Shown here: positions 21,675 through 22,885 of the stretch, piece by piece
Position numbering within the stretch: position 1 is the first letter of the stretch
Layout: each line of letters begins with the position of its first letter
Origin: a virus
Reading direction: 5' to 3' (one strand)
IMG/VR virus record: IMGVR_UViG_3300037258_000144
Coordinates: 1 to 22,885 of that record
DNA length: 22,885 nucleotides
Made by a program: the position numbers and the translations under genes
Notes under the pieces: generated by a model
Told to the model about the DNA's origin: nothing
The model's database searches: none
What the model saw: the letters and a program-made list of their open reading frames with translations, nothing else

Positions 21675-22885
21675 CTACTTCCTCATGACAGGAGTGACGG
21701 CGTCCGCGATCTCCTGGATGCGCTGCTTAAAGAGGCCGGTGGATTGAGTCTGTAGATCCTTAAATACTTTGTCGAACTCTTCCATCTCTTGATGTGCCTG
21801 AGCCTCTGGAGATACTTCAGCAAAGGTTGCACGCGCCTGGTCCGCGATCGCCACTTGCGGGGCTGTGATATTCGGCTGCAGGATGTCATCCGGATTCTCG
21901 CCATTCTCGCCGGCCGCCAAGGGCACGTCGTAGCGCTCCGTGATGTATCCAACGGTGAATTTCTTGCCCATACGCTGCAGGCCCGCGTCGACAGCGAGAC
22001 GGTTGACCAGGTCTTCGCCTTCTTCGATCTCGATGGTCCACTTCGGCATCGGAGCATCCGGTCCATAGTTCCACAGAACCAACGGTCGGATGAGCTGCCG
22101 ATTCACGACTGTCATCACGGCTTTCGACAAAGCGACCGAGCGCCGCTGCAGCGTATCAGCGTGCGTTTCGCCCTGAGCCTTTGATCCAGCTCCGTCCTCA
22201 TTGCCGAAGCTGGTCAGCGTCTCGCCGAGCACGCGGCGGATGATGGAGTACTGCATTGCTTTGAAGAGATGCTCGTGAACATCTGGACTCAAACTTCGCG
22301 CCGTCTTCAGCAGCTCTGTCTCCACCCTCAATCCTTGCGGCACTGCGATTGCGACGTTATCGACAATCGCCTGCGCAATGTCTACGGCTTGCTGGCGCTC
22401 GGCCTGGTTATCCGGATCGTTGTAATACACCATCGCGGTGCCAGGTCCCTTTTCCGCATACTGCATCCAGAGTCGCTGGACGTTGCGCTTAAACCAACTC
22501 GGCCAGAAAAGACTTTTAAGCAACGGCCGTCCCATGCGATTGCGCGCACGCTTGCGATAGCTCGTAATGATGAACTTATGCTCGGGCACTTCCTGGCCCT
22601 CGGCCGCCCACGGTTGATCGATGAACTGCATCGGCCCGACCTGCGGATAATAACGGTTGCCAAACAAGAACAACTCTTGCGGACAATCATCGATCTCTAA
22701 TAGAGAAGCTTGGCCGGCGCTCACATCGAAGATCATCTCCTGCACGCTGAACCCGTAGCCTGGCGCATCCAGAATGCAGTCCAGTACCGAGTCGAAGTTA
22801 ACGTTCTCCAGTTGTTGTTCGATGAATTCCTTGATGTCGACCGCGAGCGAATCATTGTCGTTGGCCGGCGCAACCGCGCGCGGAC
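21675..22885 (-). CDS. Mu gp29-like portal protein (DUF935), 5' end outside window
   Basis: The frame is open to the right window edge, so only about 403 C-terminal residues are seen. Parts that fit the Mu gp29/DUF935 portal family: DCILDAPGYGFSVQEMIF, the LFWPSWFKRNVQRLWMQYAEKGPG helix region, DNVAIAVPQGLRVETELLKTA, and VNRQLIRPLVLWNYGPDAPMPKW, followed by TVGYITERYDVPLAAGENGENP. Twelve copies would form the DNA channel at one head vertex. GTG 22745 is an internal codon, not the start, because the frame continues 46 codons further upstream. Terminase should lie just outside the window. Confidence 0.9.
   Translation of the reverse strand, partial: PRAVAPANDNDSLAVDIKEFIEQQLENVNFDSVLDCILDAPGYGFSVQEMIFDVSAGQASLLEIDDCPQELFLFGNRYYPQVGPMQFIDQPWAAEGQEVPEHKFIITSYRKRARNRMGRPLLKSLFWPSWFKRNVQRLWMQYAEKGPGTAMVYYNDPDNQAERQQAVDIAQAIVDNVAIAVPQGLRVETELLKTARSLSPDVHEHLFKAMQYSIIRRVLGETLTSFGNEDGAGSKAQGETHADTLQRRSVALSKAVMTVVNRQLIRPLVLWNYGPDAPMPKWTIEIEEGEDLVNRLAVDAGLQRMGKKFTVGYITERYDVPLAAGENGENPDDILQPNITAPQVAIADQARATFAEVSPEAQAHQEMEEFDKVFKDLQTQSTGLFKQRIQEIADAVTPVMRK

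Noticed and set aside
3536-22885. Gene transfer agent instead of a prophage
   Set aside because: The Mu-type portal, gpF, gpI and gpG set and a full tail-tip module point to a phage, and no GTA-type gene order is seen.

Overview
The window holds a short stretch of bacterial chromosome (about 1-3400) followed by the late structural half of a tailed prophage (about 3410-22885). All prophage genes are on the minus strand. The host genes are the end of a GH31 alpha-glucosidase, a two-gene operon encoding a zinc metallopeptidase and an ATP-grasp ligase, and tRNA-Phe. The GC-rich coding and the protein style suggest an Acidobacteriota-type soil bacterium. That is an inference from general resemblance, with no 16S or marker gene in view.

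Host region. The GH31 gene runs rightward and converges on the minus-strand operon, with a compact terminator hairpin between them (596-618). A zinc-binding metallopeptidase with HEAGH and a downstream glutamate (1728-2741) is followed after 62 bp by a D-Ala-D-Ala-ligase-like ATP-grasp protein (622-1665). An intact tRNA-Phe(GAA) lies at 3040-3114, with a degenerate full-length copy 124 bp further along at 2916-2992. The gap 3115-3535 has no credible gene. It holds a tRNA promoter candidate, a 12-bp minisatellite, two tandem 21-bp repeats that could be the prophage terminus, and a hairpin downstream of the last tail gene.

Prophage. Read 5'->3' on the minus strand, the order is: Mu gp29-like portal (cut by the window edge), MuF-type head protein, Mu gpI-like protease/scaffold, head decoration protein, major capsid protein, small basic protein, gp36/DUF1320, gpG virion morphogenesis, gp37/DUF1834, small linker protein, tail tube, two small proteins in the tail-chaperone slot, tape measure, Gly-rich tape-measure partner, distal-tail protein, lambda gpL-like protein with a Cys cluster, gpJ-like hub, a repeat/Ig-like tail protein and a tail-fibre protein. 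No contractile sheath gene is seen. The particle is therefore inferred to be a siphovirus with a Mu-type head, in the style of transposable siphophages such as B3 or D3112. Most genes are translationally coupled (ATGA, GTGA, TAATG). Four intergenic gaps contain stem-loops, and three are strong GC-rich hairpins placed just after the protease/scaffold, capsid and tail-tube genes.

The early region (transposase or integrase, repressor), terminase and lysis genes are not in this window and are expected beyond position 22885. The points most worth following are the possible transposable-phage end, the post-gene hairpins, a Walker A-like motif and a zinc ribbon in the chaperone slot, the two-part tape measure, and the peptidase/ATP-grasp pair.
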